Numbered from the stretch's first letter, positions 11,560 to 24,099 are shown. The stretch: DNA of 64,000 bases from Rattus norvegicus (GCF_036323735.1 NC_086024.1:73342924-73406923); one strand, 5' to 3'. Made by a program: numbers and translations. Notes: generated from the letters alone by a model not told the origin.

Positions 11560-12925
11560 TTGCAGAGTGCCAGCATTTTCTTTACATTAGTTTTTATTTA
11601 TATTTTGAAATTTTCATACATGTATACAATGTATCTTCATTATATATATATATCCTCCAGTGGGCCTCCTCAATCATATTTTCCTCCAATTCCATGTCCT
11701 TCTTTATCAGTTTTAATTAATTAACTTTTAATCCACCAGATTCAATTAGCATTGCCACACATGTGCATAGGCACTATCCTTTCCCCTGGGGTACACTAGT
11801 GGTCACATTACTGAAGGAAATCTATGCTCCCTTTCCCAGTATTAATCACCTGCCAATAGCTCCTCAACTAGAGGTGGAAACTCAAGACCAACTCTGGCCT
11901 CCATGCAAAGATTCTTAATTGGCTTGATCTTATACAGGCTTTGTGCGTGTAAAGAAGCTACTGTGAGCTAAGTACACAACAGCTGAGTCATGTCTAGACT
12001 TCAGCATTTCACACCACTTCTCCCCAACTTCTCAGTCTTGCATTTTTTGGGTTCTTGTTTCATGATGATTTCTGAGCCTTGGAAGGAAGTTAATACAATG
12101 TCTCTTCCACAACCAAGCACTCACAGTCACTTACCTTCAGCACTGTGAGCAGTAATGCATCTCCGTGATAACTACTTGTCACTACAATAAGAAGTTCTTT
12201 TAGCTAAGATTAGGAGCAGCACAAGTATATGGATATTAAAAAAATATGTAGATAGAGGTTTGGCAATGTGACCATTAAAAATACACCTTGGTTCTCTCCT
12301 AGGAACTATGACTGCCCAAACCATGGGTTTTGATCACATTTACAGTACCACACCTGAATTAGCACATATGGAATAGGTCTTAACTCCAAACAAGAGACCA
12401 GTAGGCTATCTCCATGGTTTTGACACTATTGCATTAATGTGCACATTTTGCCTGCCAGATTTCTAGGGTAGCAATCAGGGTCCAGCCTGAATAAAGACAA
12501 TTGGTATGTTTTCTTCCCTAGCAGCTTTTATAACACCTTCCAGTACTATAGATGCTGGACAGCAGGTAGAGCTTCCTGGTCTGTTTAAGACTAATCTCTA
12601 TGTATCCTACACCCAAAATGTATTATGTCTTTATTAATAGACTCTTGCTATCTACTTATAGTGGCCAACCAAGAAAAATAGCATTAACTTGCATCTTCTT
12701 GTGCACAACCGGGTTCTGATACTCTTTCCTCCTCTTGTGTGCCAGGATTTTCTGAGAGAAGGGGTTTGATGGAGATATTCATCTAGAGCTGTGTGTTCTG
12801 TAGACGTCCACTCAATGTCTGGCTGAAGGTCTCTCCATGTGTTCCCTTCTGTTGCAGGAGGAACCTTCTCTGATGATGAATGATTATGATGAAGTACTGA
12901 TTTAGAAATATAGAAGAAGGGCATT
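11560..12925 (-). mobile_element. Ancient L1 3'UTR, long decayed stretch
   Basis: Phrases typical of old rodent L1 (Lx/L1M-type) 3'UTR recur on the minus strand: around 11925-11995 (GGCTTGATCTTATACAGGC), 12000-12100, 12515-12560 and 12650-12850. No open frame survives. Family level only; sub-boundaries are not resolved and more than one insertion may be merged here. Confidence 0.5.
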
Positions 12926-12939
12926 AGAATGGGAGGGAA

Positions 12940-13157
12940 GTCCCATTCTAGAGAGAGCCTTGGTCCTCTCCAGGCTTGATGCCCCAGAGTAGAGGGATGC
13001 TACAATGGTGTGGCAGGAGTGGGTGAGCGATTGGAGGTCCACCCTCATAGATGCAAATGGGAGGGGAGAGTAGGATGGGGGTTTGTGGAGGGGAAACCAG
13101 GAAGGGGGATATCATATGAAATACAAACAAATTAAATGATTTATTTAATTAAAAAAG
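12940..13157 (+). mobile_element. L1 3' end (Lx-type), 5'-truncated
   Basis: Plus-strand L1 3'UTR end: a CCTTGGTCCT block, a G-rich polypurine tract near 13060-13105, then ATATCATATGAAATACAAAC and an A-rich tail ending near 13157. It parallels the ends at 23740 and 26914. Confidence 0.75.
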
Positions 13158-13516
13158 ACATCATTAATGAGTTTTTTAACCAGTGATGTTTTGTTTTATC
13201 CTAGGTCTCCATATCTAGTCTCTGGTTCTTACTTACCCAAATAGTACTGAGTGTGGGTTCCTCCGACTTATGGAGTAGACCTTAAGTCAAATCAGACATC
13301 GTTTGGATATTCCCATAAGTTCTGTGCCTCTGTTGTTCTAGCATATTTTGAAGGGAGGACAGATTGAAGGTCAAAGATTTTCTGGATAGGTTGGTGTTTA
13401 CATTTCTCCTTTGCTAGTCAGGAGAGTATCTTCCCATACCAAGGACACTACAACTAAGGTGTGAAGACTACATGTAGGTACCAGCTCAAACTTTTCATGT
13501 TCGTTTGTTTTTTGGT

Positions 13517-13521
13517 TTATT

Positions 13522-13568
<47 letters not shown>

Positions 13569-13571
13569 TTT
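13517..13571. repeat. (TTTA)n microsatellite, tail of the ID element
   Basis: About thirteen tandem TTTA units directly abutting the ID SINE. They are best read as the expanded A-rich tail of that minus-strand element. Confidence 0.95.
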
Positions 13572-13646
13572 TGGAGCTGAGGACCGAACCCAGGGCCTTG
13601 CGCTTGCTAGGAAAGTGCTCTACCACTGAGCTAAATCCCCAACCCT
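13572..13646 (-). mobile_element. ID SINE (BC1/tRNA-Ala related)
   Basis: The minus-strand reading gives the rat ID body: GGGATTTAGCTCAGTGGTAG (A-box region), then AGCGCAAGGCCCTGGGTTCG and a B box (GGTTCGGTCC), followed by an AAAT-rich tail. ID elements are amplified in rat and are mobilised by L1 proteins. The near-consensus sequence suggests a young copy. Confidence 0.93.
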
Positions 13647-13649
13647 AAA

Positions 13650-14049
13650 GTTTTCATGTTCAATGAGTTGTGAGAGTGTTGTCTACAGCAATGAGACTCT
13701 ACTATCAGGTTACAACCAAATTGTCTTAGCAACAGTCTAGGTTGCTTGGACTTTCCATGGGATAACTTTAGCCAACAATTCAGTAGAATGAAACCAAACT
13801 GAGGCTCATGACTGGAAGCTTCATTTGGTGATGAGAGATGCCCAGGTGGGACTCCATATTCCTAATTATTAGGAGACCCATCAGTATTGTCTCATATAAT
13901 TTAGGTTTCCACTGCACTAGGGTTCCATATCATCCTTCTAATGCCCCTCATTTCCAGCTCTCTTTCCTTCATTCCCTTCTTCGACCCACCACTACTACAA
14001 TAGTCTTCATAGTCTTCCTGTTTCTGTTCCAATTCATCCCAGTCCAACA
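13650..14049. other. Non-coding DNA, nothing recognised
   Basis: No convincing gene or repeat. Pyrimidine-rich wording at 13930-14045 may already be the edge of the old L1 that follows. Confidence 0.5.
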
Positions 14050-14690
14050 ATAAAATCTATTTGATTTCTCCCTCCAAAGAAGATTCATGTGTTCCCCCAA
14101 GTCTTTTTATCTATACCTAATCTCTCTGGATTTATGGTATGTAGCTTGGTTATCAATTATTTAATGACTAATATCAACATATAAGTGGATATATACCATG
14201 TTTACATTTGTGGATCTAGTTTATCTCACTCAGTATATTTTTTCTAGTTCCATCAATTTGTCTGAAAAGTTCATAATGTCATTTCATTAAAGAGCTGAGT
14301 AATACTACATTGTGTAAACCTATATTTCCTTTATTCATTCTTCTGTTGAGTGACATCTAGGTTGATTTCAGTGTCTGGCTACTTGGAATAGAGTAGCAAT
14401 GAACATGGTTTAGCATGTATCCTTGTGGTTGGATGGATAATCCTTGAGATATAGGTGCAAGAGTGGTTTTGCTAGGTTTTGAGGTAGATTGAGTCTCAAC
14501 TTTTGAATGAACCACAATACCCATTTCCACAGTGGTTGTACAAGTTTGCTCTCCCCCAAGCAATGTAGGAATGTGTGATGCCTTATTCTACATCCTTCCC
14601 ATCATGAATTGTTCTACTATTGAACTTAGTCATTCTAATAAGTATAAGAGGTCTTCTCAGGTCTGTGATTCATGTGGACTTCAGTTTTGG
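14050..14690 (-). mobile_element. Old L1 ORF2 C-terminal fragment and 3'UTR edge
   Basis: Matches, at reduced identity, the ORF2 end seen at 168-720 in copy A: the GATAAGTGGATATTAG-type stop region near 14180, TAGCTGAGTAATACT near 14290, then the AGGTTGATTTCAGTGTCTGG region. Many indels and no long frame. Confidence 0.7.
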
Positions 14691-14699
14691 GCAGGTGAA

Positions 14700-14962
14700 A
14701 AGTGTGACTCTATTTGCATTCTTCTACATGCAAACATCCATACCCAGGCCATGCCCAGTGGTACTTAAACTCCATCCGCTGCCTACAGAACAAGATATAG
14801 AACTCTTGGTTCCTCCACATGCTGCCATGTTTCCTGTCATGATAAGAATGAACTGAACCTCTCAAACTGTTAGCCAGTTCCAAGTATATGTTTTCCTTTA
14901 TAAGATTTACCTTGTTCATGGTGTCTGCATTGTCTTTTCACAGCAACAAAATCCTAAAACAG
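14700..14962 (+). mobile_element. Rodent interspersed repeat, family unresolved
   Basis: A segment that includes CTGAACCTCTCAAACTG, CCAGTTCCAAGTATATG and ACAGCAACAAAATCCTAAAAC, wording I know from many dispersed rodent loci. It interrupts the old L1 between its ORF2 and ORF1 parts. I cannot name the family safely. Confidence 0.4.
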
Positions 14963-14964
14963 TA

Positions 14965-15858
14965 GGACTGGGTTTTTATATAAATATTGTTTAATCCTGG
15001 CTTTATCATGGAATATCTCACCTTATCAATCTATAGTGATTGAAAGTTTTGCTAAGTATAGTAGTCAGGTTGGTATGTATGGTTAGAGTCTATAGCACAT
15101 CTGCCCAAGCCTTTCTAGATTTTAAAGTCTCTAATGAGAAGCCAGGTGCAATTCTAATATCTGATTTTCCCCCTTGCAACTTTTAATATTCTTTCTTTTT
15201 TCTGAATACTTATATTTTGATTATTATTTTCTTTTGTGGCTCAATCTATTTAATGTTCTATATGCTTCTTGTACCTTTATGGACATGCCCTTCTTTAGGC
15301 TTCGGACATTTTCTTCTATAATTTCATTGAAAATATTTTTCTGTACCTTTGTCTGGGTTTGTCTTCTTCCTTCCTCTATTCCTTCTTCCTCCTCTATTCC
15401 TATTATTCTTTGATCTTTTCATAGTGTTCCAGATTTCCTTGATGTTTTGTGCCTGGAGTTTTAGATTTAACACTTATTTTGAAAGATGAGATTTTATTTT
15501 CTATCTCTTATATTCTGTTGACAAATCTTGTAGTTCCTGTTCAAATTCTTAAATTTTTCATTTCCAGAACTCACTCAATTTGTGTTTCATTTATAAATTC
15601 TACTTCTTTTTTCTGGTCTTAACCAGTTCTATTTGTTACTTTCCACTATTTTGTTTTTCTTGGTTTCTTTAAGGGATTTGCTCATTTCCTCTCTAAGGAC
15701 ATCTATCATCTTCCACAGGTAGCTTAATGTTTAATTTCCTTCTGCTTCATTTATGTTTGAATATTCAGGGTCTGCTGTGGTAGGGTGGTTGGGCTCTAGG
15801 GGAAACATATTGTCCTGGCTATTATTGATTGTGCTGTTTTATGATGGCAAGGGATGGG
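14965..15858 (-). mobile_element. Old L1 ORF1 remnant
   Basis: Minus-strand ORF1 wording, decayed: ATGGAATATCTC (15009), CATCTGCCCAAGCC (15098), a coiled-coil-encoding region at 15560-15720. Most of ORF2 is missing between this and 14050-14690. Continuous with the promoter-like monomers to the right. Confidence 0.65.
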
Positions 15859-15859
15859 A

Positions 15860-17010
15860 ATAAAGTAGGTTTCCAAACCTCTTCACAGGAGAGAGAAGAA
15901 TAGAGTTTTACACCGGGATCTGCTTATTTAGTATCCTTGAAGTAGGGGGAGAAAATGAAGAGAGGTTACTCCAGAGGGTAGCTATAGTATAGGGGATGAG
16001 ACTAAGGATCTAGAGGAATAAGAAGCAGATAGCAGATAGCCTACCTGCTTCCCTGGCTGCAATGGGTTGTGGGATAGCAGGGAGTGCCTGCTGGTGTTGG
16101 AGAGTGGGAAAAGCAACAAGTGGGGAGAGGAGGAAAGGGTCTGTGAGAGGGAGAGTAGGAGGAGAATATCTACACATCCACGGAAATGTGGGTAGAAAGA
16201 GAAGGAAGGCTGCGGCAGGCATTCTTTTGCCAAAATAAGGATGAAACTGATAGATTGGTTTTGGAGGAGAGGAAGGAATGGTGAAGGTTTTCAGTTTACT
16301 TAACCTGTTTCTTTTCCCTGCTCAGCTGGTGTATTCACAAAGAATGTCTGCTGGTGTTGGAAGCTGAAATACTAGGAAGAGTTATGAGAAAGAAGATTGG
16401 AGAAGGTCTTTGTGAATCATTGGAAATGTGGAGTCAAAGAAGAAAGGGAGACTGCAGCAGCTTTTCTGCCAAGAGATGAGACCGGGGAGGTGTGGGAGGT
16501 GGAGGAGCAGGAGGAGAGATGGCATCTGCCTTCCTACTTGTTGCCCTTGCAGAAGAGGCTCTTGCATTAATTTGTGGTACCTTCTGGAGTTGGGGAAAGG
16601 TATAGAACAATGTGTCAGGAGACAGGGAGGTTAGAAGTTTTGTGGGATCCACAGGAAATAGTAATAGGGCAGGGAAGACTGCCAAAGGTGTTCTCCTGCA
16701 GGGCTGGGTATCAGACAGAAGATTAGATCTGAGCAAACAGAAGAAGAGAAAATCTGCGGGCAACTTATATGGTTTTCTGACAGGCTTGGCCTATGAGTTA
16801 GCAAGGTCTGCCTGCTGGTCCTGGGGGCTGGGATAAAGTAACAGGTAGAATGTGGCTAGATGAAGATTTGTGGGATCCACAGAAGGTATGAGAATAAGGG
16901 AAGGAAGGTATTGCTGATGTTCTGTTGCAGGGCTAGGGATGAGACTGGTGGATTGGAATTGGCGGGAAGGAGGCCGTGGTAAAGGTGTTCAGGTAACTTA
17001 GCCATTTCCC
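15860..17010 (-). repeat. Degenerate tandem monomers, old L1 5'UTR
   Basis: Purine-rich block with a recurring landmark (GCCTGCTGGTGTTGG or close variants) at about 16086, 16346, 16577 and 16810, giving units of roughly 230-260 bases. Shared secondary landmarks are AAATGTGGGTAGAAAG, CTGCAGCAG and GATGAGAC. Its place directly upstream of a minus-strand ORF1 remnant identifies it as that element's multi-unit 5'UTR. This unit differs in length and sequence from the 608-base unit of copies A and B. Confidence 0.65.
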
Positions 17011-17019
17011 TGACCTGTT

Positions 17020-18390
17020 TATCTGGCACATTCCCAGTGAAGCCTGCAAGTACTTCTTGAGCACCTAATGGAGCCAGGTAGAGTTCTGGGTTTCAGGAAT
17101 AAAACTCTGAAATAATTCCAATAAAATTCTGGTCTTTGTAGGACAAATTTTGTACTAAGATTCCCTGTGAAGGAAACACAGCAAGAAGTTAGTAAACAAA
17201 AGCCTGAACCCATGCCACCTTTCTTACCCAGGGTGAGGGTAAGTTACAGCTAGGCTTGTGACTGCTGGTTCCTATCAGCCATGACCTGCTGGGGGCCAGA
17301 AGATGTTTGTTGCATATGTTTTCACCTAGGGCCATGAGGATTGTTCATGGTCTATGCTGCACCCTGAAGCCACATCAATGTCAATAGGCCTTACTGAAGC
17401 CTAGGCTCATGTTGACATGGCTGGCCCGAACTACCACCCAAGTGTGTATTGATGTCTGTGCTCTAAGCAGCCTCTAAGGCCTTGTCTGGGACTGTAGTCC
17501 TGCTGCAGCAGGGGACCATGCCCTGTTGCCAGAACCCTAGTACAGGCCCATGATCTGAGCTTCCGCTGACTACTAAAGGAAGGAGTTTTCTATCGCTGTG
17601 ATGTTGATGACTGCAGAGGCACAGTTGAGGAGGAGACCATGGAAGGCTTCCGTGACAACTCTTGCACCCCCATTCTCCCCAAAAGTAATAATCTAGCTAG
17701 GAAGCAACCAAAGAGAGCTCTTACAGTGTGACAGAGACGCTAAAGAGTAGCGTTCCATAATTGATGGCTTCTGGTGGAGGTGTGGGCAGAGAAAGGCTTA
17801 ATTCTATTTTAAGGGGCAGGCCACTAAGAATTTGATGATGCGCCAGTAAGTATATAGATAACCCAAAGTGGAATTTGCTTATTTATTTTATTTTTTTTAA
17901 TCTATTACATCTTTTTGGGGGAGTCATAAACAAGGGGGGGTCATGGAAGGACTGGGAAAGGATTTTGATCAAGGTGCATGATGTAAAACTCGCAGAGACT
18001 CAATAAAAATATTACATGGAAAAAAGAAGTTAAAACAAAGTGGATCTTTGTGGCATTCTCATCTTGACTGGATGGCATGACGAAAATAATGCCAGGGATA
18101 ATGCAGTGAGAAATCACATGAATGAAAAACCTACCCCAACCAATCAAGCAATGAAGAGTCAAAAGAGGCAGTCTTTAAATGCCTTTGTAAATAGTGATTG
18201 AAGTGTGAGCATCTGTTGAGAGACGCAAGAAGATTACATGCATACAATTATTCATTTTTATTATTATTACTGTTATACTTACTATTATTATTTTGTAAGG
18301 GAGCATGTTATTACTTTACACAGTGAAAGAGTAAACTATTCAGATGCAATGTAGGGCATGGGGTAAGAGGATAAGTATGATATTTTGGTA
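17020..18390. other. Unclassified non-coding stretch, possible old retroelement end
   Basis: 17220-17700 is GC-richer than its surroundings and 17755-18020 ends in CAATAAAAATATTACATGG, which resembles a dispersed rodent element end. No open frame supports a gene. No terminal repeats found. Confidence 0.3.
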
Positions 18391-18529
18391 AGGTTTTCTA
18401 CCAAGGTGAGCGAAGAAGTAGCAAGAAACCAGAAATGGTTTGAGCAGGCTTAGTGGCAACTATTTGAAAGTCCCTTCCAGAGTGAATGGCATGTGCTGAG
18501 TGCCCAGTGGTACTAGACATTGTTTCCTG

Positions 18530-18610
18530 TGTGTGATTCTGGTTTTTTAATCTCCAGTGTTGCTTACACTCGGTAAGCACTCCACCCTGAGTTATATACC
18601 CAGCCCCATA
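18530..18610 (-). mobile_element. B4/ID-related SINE fragment
   Basis: Minus strand reads like the tRNA-derived head of an ID/B4 SINE: GGGGCTGGGTATATAACTC at the right end, then GGTGGAGTGCTTACCGAGTG. Decayed. Confidence 0.5.
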
Positions 18611-18619
18611 CATTATTGT

Positions 18620-19450
18620 TGGAAAGTAAGTTTTACCATTAATAGCTTGTACAAAGTAATAGAATTTATCAATAATTTGTTCTTCTTGAGGCTCAAAGTT
18701 ATAAAGTTTCCTCTAGATATCTTAAAATAATTCCATATATATAAGTACTATGATTGTACAGGAATAAATATAACAAGCATACATTGTCATTTAAAATATA
18801 TGTATAATAAAAACATTTATCTCAGTAATAGGCAACATTTAGATAGTATCTTCCTTTACTAAATTTTAATGGCACTCTATTTTATGTTGAAAATTACAAA
18901 AAAATGAATCTGAAGCCGATTTTATAGGAACATAATTTTCCTGAAATGTAAATTCATTTGAGTCAAAACGCCTTTAAAATGTGTTTGTTTTTATGCAAGT
19001 TTTTTTTCTCAATATAATTGTGGTACATTTAATGGGACAGAAATCATTTTTAAGAGAGTACAAAAAAATGGAATATAGAAAAGAAATATGTACAAGTCTG
19101 TATAATCTTGGCTGAGAGAGTATTAGTGTAAAATTTATAAAATACTCATATTTTCCAACTGTCAACATTTTCTGGCTGATTACCATAAAGCTCAACAATT
19201 CAGGAGAGTTTCCCAACATTCCTGTTTCCCACTATGCAGCTATTCGCCTGTGCCGTGGAGTGAGCTTCTAGGAACCTGAAAGGCCAAGTTTCTGGATTGA
19301 TTTTCCTTGTTTTCTGAACTCATTTTAGGCCAATGACAATATTTTAAAATACCTAGTGGATTTTGACCCCATTGTCACTACCAATGTTTCCTCTTAGCAG
19401 TCTTGTTCTCAAAATTATACTGATTGGTTAGCTCTGAATAGCATTTCTAG
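18620..19450. other. AT-rich unique DNA
   Basis: Nothing supportable: no repeat, RNA gene or protein-like frame. The short frame 19219-18974 minus is low-complexity and hydrophobic, as expected by chance in AT-rich DNA. Confidence 0.5.
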
Positions 19451-19611
19451 AGTGGGATATTAAGTGAATTATGAAGAAAAACATAAAGATTTGTTTATAC
19501 TCAACATCTCCTGTGTTCCAGCCTGGCCTACAGTGAACAATGTCCTTAAAATGTTAGCCCTGCATCCTCTGCTTCCTGCACACTATTACAGGTATGCAGT
19601 AACATATCTGT

Positions 19612-19716
19612 GGTGTTTGGTGTTTAGGATTGAACCCATGGGACTGAACCCATGGTTACAGCACAGTATGGTCAGCACTCGCCAATGGACCTACTCCTCC
19701 AACCTGAAAATGTGGA
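19612..19716 (-). mobile_element. B4/ID-related SINE fragment
   Basis: Contains AGGATTGAACCCATGG and GTCAGCACTCGCCAATGG on the plus strand, the complement of a tRNA-like A/B-box SINE head. A 14-base piece (GGACTGAACCCATG versus GGATTGAACCCATG) is locally duplicated. Confidence 0.5.
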
Positions 19717-20116
19717 AAATTTCTTTAAAATGTTAGTGCTAGAAGTGCTACAAACCAGTCCACTGTCTTTGGATGCAATAATCAGATATTATGGTAGCTT
19801 CTCAAGGTCACCAAACCTCTAAATATAGAAGTTCAGTGCATAGAGAAGAGTCTTAACTCATCACAACGTGGGACAGCTATTTCTTCTCGTAACTGAGTTT
19901 TTTCAGTGTTTAAAATACAGAACTTCAGTCATGTTGATAAACACTCTCCTTCTGAGCAAAACCAACAGCCCTGAAAGCTAAGTTATATTTTTATCACCCA
20001 CACAATATCTTGTATTTCACATTTCACAAGTTTGGGGATATCGTCACTGTTTGATTTGAACTTTAAAGTCATCTCACCCTCAGTTACAATTTTGAGAGTT
20101 TCCAGTCCAAGGACAT

Positions 20117-20405
20117 CTATGTAATAACAAAGCTTTGATTTATCCAATCCCCATAACCTCTGTAAGGATAAGTCCCAAATGTGGCACAAGCTGCAGCAGA
20201 AGTTGCAGGGTGTGTGTAGGTAGAGGGTGGCATGTCAGTTTGCCTCTGCCCTTTAAAAGCCATCGGGGGTGCACCAGCAGGGCCCTTTCTGTGCTCACTG
20301 CCTCTTACATATGGCTCAGGCAAGCTTTCAGCACCAGTATCTTTGGGAGAGGTGTGAAAAAGACTTTGCTCTGAGTCCAGGAGAGTGGGCTGTTCGAATC
20401 CTCCT
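20117..20405 (-). CDS. Candidate protein-coding exon (terminal), unknown protein
   Basis: I do not recognise the protein. On the minus strand a strong splice acceptor (CTTTCTTTTGTCTCCAG, ending at 20406) is followed by an open frame of about 95 codons to a TAG at 20117-20115. The frame opens GGFEQPTLLDSEQSL and contains GAESLPEPYVRGSEH, PPSTYTHPATSAAACATFG and TYPYRGYGDW. The composition is Pro/Ser/Ala/Tyr-rich and unlike the Leu/Phe/Ile-rich chance frames of this AT-rich area. No ATG opens the frame, as expected for an internal or last exon. No upstream exon is identified, and frames on the plus strand (20135-20374, 20269-20472) overlap it. Alternatives are a pseudo-exon or an old retrocopy piece. 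Confidence 0.35.
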
Positions 20406-20474
20406 GGAGACAAAAGAAAGAATTGGTTCCAGTGCCTTTTTCAATCCTAACAGCTTTCAGATGACACATTGAGA

Positions 20475-22935
20475 GTCATTTATACAGACTTGAATATACC
20501 CAAGAGGGTTCCTCGCCAAGCCTTCCTTCCCACAGTCTACATGAGCCAATGCAGATCACTTTATTTTAAAAGGTTACATGTTATACAAAACCCACACAAC
20601 TAGCTGTCTTGGATAATTTTTTATACCCCTTTCGGACTTCTATAAGAGTTCCTTGATCTTTTCCATACATAACTAAAGGTTAATGGCAATGTTTGCTTTA
20701 GTAGGTCAGTTTTGCAGGTCTGCATCATTGTCAGAGAAGTTCCGTTCAGCAATAAAAACCCTTGTTAGTCACTGCTCTGACCAGAAGACAGGTGAAGAAT
20801 TTCAAAAAGCAATACGATTAACTACTATCCTTTAGAACAGTCATCAGACCAATACAATCTTTAGTTTATACCCTTGATTGCTACCTTCATACTCATAGAA
20901 AATCCCTCAAGTTGTCTTTGAATCTCTTCCTTGACTCATTTATAAGATGACTCTGTTTAACTCCTATTTTATTTCAGCAACCAGACAGTGTGCCCTTGCC
21001 ATTTTGAAAGGTGGTTATGCCTTCCATTCAGTAAGCTTACCACCAAAGGGCTAACAAACTTCTGTGGTGATATATTCAAGAGGTAAGACATGTCGCTCAA
21101 TGCCCTGCCCAGTAAAATCCTTTGTCTCCTTTGAATAAGGTCCAACAACAGACTGGAAATAGTTTTATTCTTATGTATTTATTGCTTTAGTCCCAGTTTT
21201 AGTATTACATGGTATTTTTCATTCTGCTGTGCTTTATTTAAGCCTTATTTTGCATTTTTTGTTGACCTCTAAACTAACTAGGCATTTAGTAGAAAGTTTT
21301 AAATAGCATTTACATATATAAGATTTTAGTGATAGCAGATAAATTTTTACTACAGCTATGATCTGTTTTATGGACAGATTTTTCAAGTAATAGCAGCAAA
21401 GGAATCAGAGACAGTGCAGTTAACCAGGGACTTTTGGTCATTTCTTATTTTTAGGGTCTTTTATTATTCTGCTGAATGCTGGGCTTAGCCCTCTCTGATT
21501 AAGAGTGTATAATTTCCATGGATATAAATTCTCTGGTTCAAATCATTCCAATTCAACTGGTGTTATGTAATTGCAGCTTCAGCTTGCTGGTCGACTTGAA
21601 ACCCTATGCTTCATATATGCAAACAGAATTAAAATGTGATTCCTCTACCTGGAAACACACGGTAAAACTAGGTCTTTATAAGTATAAATATTTTTACATC
21701 ATTACAAGGAACTGTATATATATATATATACATGTCTATAATTTTATTTATAAAATAAGAACATACATTTATATTTTGAAGAACGTAATTTAAATTTTAT
21801 AACAGTACAAACAAAAATTTTAATTTATAAATTAAGAATATGACTTCATATACATATATATGTGCTGTGCATATTTTCCTAGATTTTTTAAATGCATACT
21901 TAACAAAAAATGTATACATATTCAATTTTTAGATTTCATGTTTGAGTCTGCCACTAAGTGCAGTGAGCAATTTTTCAAATCAGTTTTTATATTATTTATT
22001 TGCTGGAAATGAAAACAACATGAAATTATACTTTAATAGTGGATTGCCAATGCAATTATAAGTTATTTTCCCCAACCATCTCTATTTTTGGTTGATGATT
22101 AGTGCCCCGTGGGATCCAGAGACTTCTCTGAGCGAGAGCTGTTTGTTTTCTGCGTGCTGCAATTATATATTACACATACACCAATGATGAGTAGCCTCGT
22201 GTGTTGGGATAAATATGTTATTATAAGTTCAAATGCTTAGATACTTTTTCGATGTTTATTTGAGCTGAGCAAAACATAGTGCTTTGAGTTCACAGGGGGC
22301 TTTCAGAAACCTTTTGGGGGAGATTTTCAGCTCACAGGGGTTTGCAAGCAGATGGCATATGCATGCAGTCACACTTCTACTTGGTGGGAGGAATGGCATT
22401 CTCAGGGTAATAAAATAAGAGAGGGAGGTGCCATGGCAAGTCTGTTCTCAGAGTCTCTGCTTGGGCTTTCCCCACAAAGCAGAGGCACTAAGTACAAGCT
22501 TGAGGGATAATATAGAATCAGAACACAGTGGGGTTCTTTTCACAGCACCTCCATACTAGCCCAATCCCCACTCTCCCTCTGGGATCTTTAGAATCAAGTT
22601 GAACCATCCCACTGTTAAGAACTGAGACCTTTTAGGAACTTGATAAGGTCGTGTTCCGAATGCCAATCCCACTTGTCCTCAGGGTATGCCCTGTATGGAG
22701 CTTTCCAGGAGAAATGATGCCAAATGACTCCCTTTCAAATAGTTGGGTCAGCATTCAGTTCTTCACTGTAGAGAGCTCAGAAAAAGTCTGGATCCAAATG
22801 CTATGCAACAAGAGCCCAGTCTACCTTCCAACCCTCTCCATTCATTCTCCAATGGAATCCTGGCTGATCAGTTTACCCAGTTTAAAAATTAAAAAAAAAA
22901 TCAATGACCTGAAAAAATAGAGACAAAATATTATG
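20475..22935. other. Unique non-coding DNA with a possible conserved core
   Basis: No recognised repeats apart from a short TA run (21714-21731). 22040-22290 has sharper, less AT-monotone sequence with homeobox-type ATTA sites and might be a conserved element. No gene supported; frames at 21518-21793 and 22651-22920 lack protein character. Confidence 0.45.
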
Positions 22936-23439
22936 GTACTCAAGCCCAAAAGTTTATTTAGTAAATGCATCAATGTAATGTGAGTAGGGAATGGAACAGG
23001 AGGGGAAAATAGGAAAGTAGGAGAGAGAGAGATGAAGACAAGGAAGGTGGGAGAAGCAAGAAGTGGAGATATACTATAACAAGGGGGAAATCCAAGCTGA
23101 TAAAGAAGACTTGAGGAAGCATGTGGGAACTACTGCATACAGAATTCCCTGCTCTGCTGACTCAAGCTCTGATATCCCCCAGGAAATCCCAGCTCTCCAC
23201 ATGAAAAGGGCTATACAGAAAGGAACTAGCTAAAGGCAACAGAAGACATTTTCATTCTTTCCTCTCTATCAAACAGAGTTCATCAAGTCAGGCTCTAAAG
23301 GATTCCCTCTAGGAAATCAAAGGCCTAAAGTTTATATGAGGAGCATTGAGCATTTAGAGACACCCAGTGATTTGACCACAGAATCCTCACAAATACACCA
23401 AAGCATACTTGTGTCATTCTGGTCTGAATAAAAACCACC

Positions 23440-23740
23440 AAGCAAGAACTATACAGGGAGAGCTCCATGACTCCAGATACATATGACCAGAGGATGGCCT
23501 TATCTAAAATCAATGGGAGGGGAGGCCCTTGATCATGCAGAGGTTTGATGCTCCAGCGTAGACGGATGCTGGAGTGGTAGGGCAGGAAAGGGCGGATGGG
23601 GGAGCACCCTCACAGAGGTAAAGGGCAATGGGGAGAAGGCAGATGTGGGATGGGGGATTTGTGGAGGGGTAGCTTGTAAAGGGAATATCATTTGAGATGT
23701 AAACAAATGGAATGATTAATTTAAAAAGGAGAGAGTATTA
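23440..23740 (+). mobile_element. L1 3' end (Lx-type), 5'-truncated
   Basis: Plus-strand L1 3'UTR: CTCCATGACTCCAG, AGAGGATGGCCTTATC, GGAGGGGAGGCCCTTG, a G-rich tract at 23590-23670, then GAATATCATTTGAGATGTAAAC and an A-rich end. Confidence 0.75.
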
Positions 23741-24099
23741 AAAGAGAAAAAGAAATAAACTCTCCTGAATGGCTTGGAGGACAGAAGGACAATTACAAAG
23801 GACAATTTGCAATCTGCTCCAAGCCCTTTTCTTGCACGATTACTTTATCTGACTATTCTCTGCAAATGCAAACCTCATAGAAATGGTCTGTCTTCTACAT
23901 AAACACAACTCTGTGGGAACAAAATTATTAAAAAGAAACAACAGCGATCCTGCTGAATGAATAACTTAGTCCACATTCACTTCCTGTGCACTGAGTACAA
24001 TGCTGCAGTCTACACGCATTGATAGAGAGTCCCACAGAGAAAACCTAAAACTAAAAAATAACATTGAATCCTGAAATGTAGTTTTCTTTTTCAGCTTCT

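Noticed and set aside
13517..13646. ID body considered as a functional tRNA or BC1 gene
   Set aside because: Ends in an A-rich TTTA-type tail and does not fold out as a complete tRNA in the sequence; it is a dispersed SINE copy.
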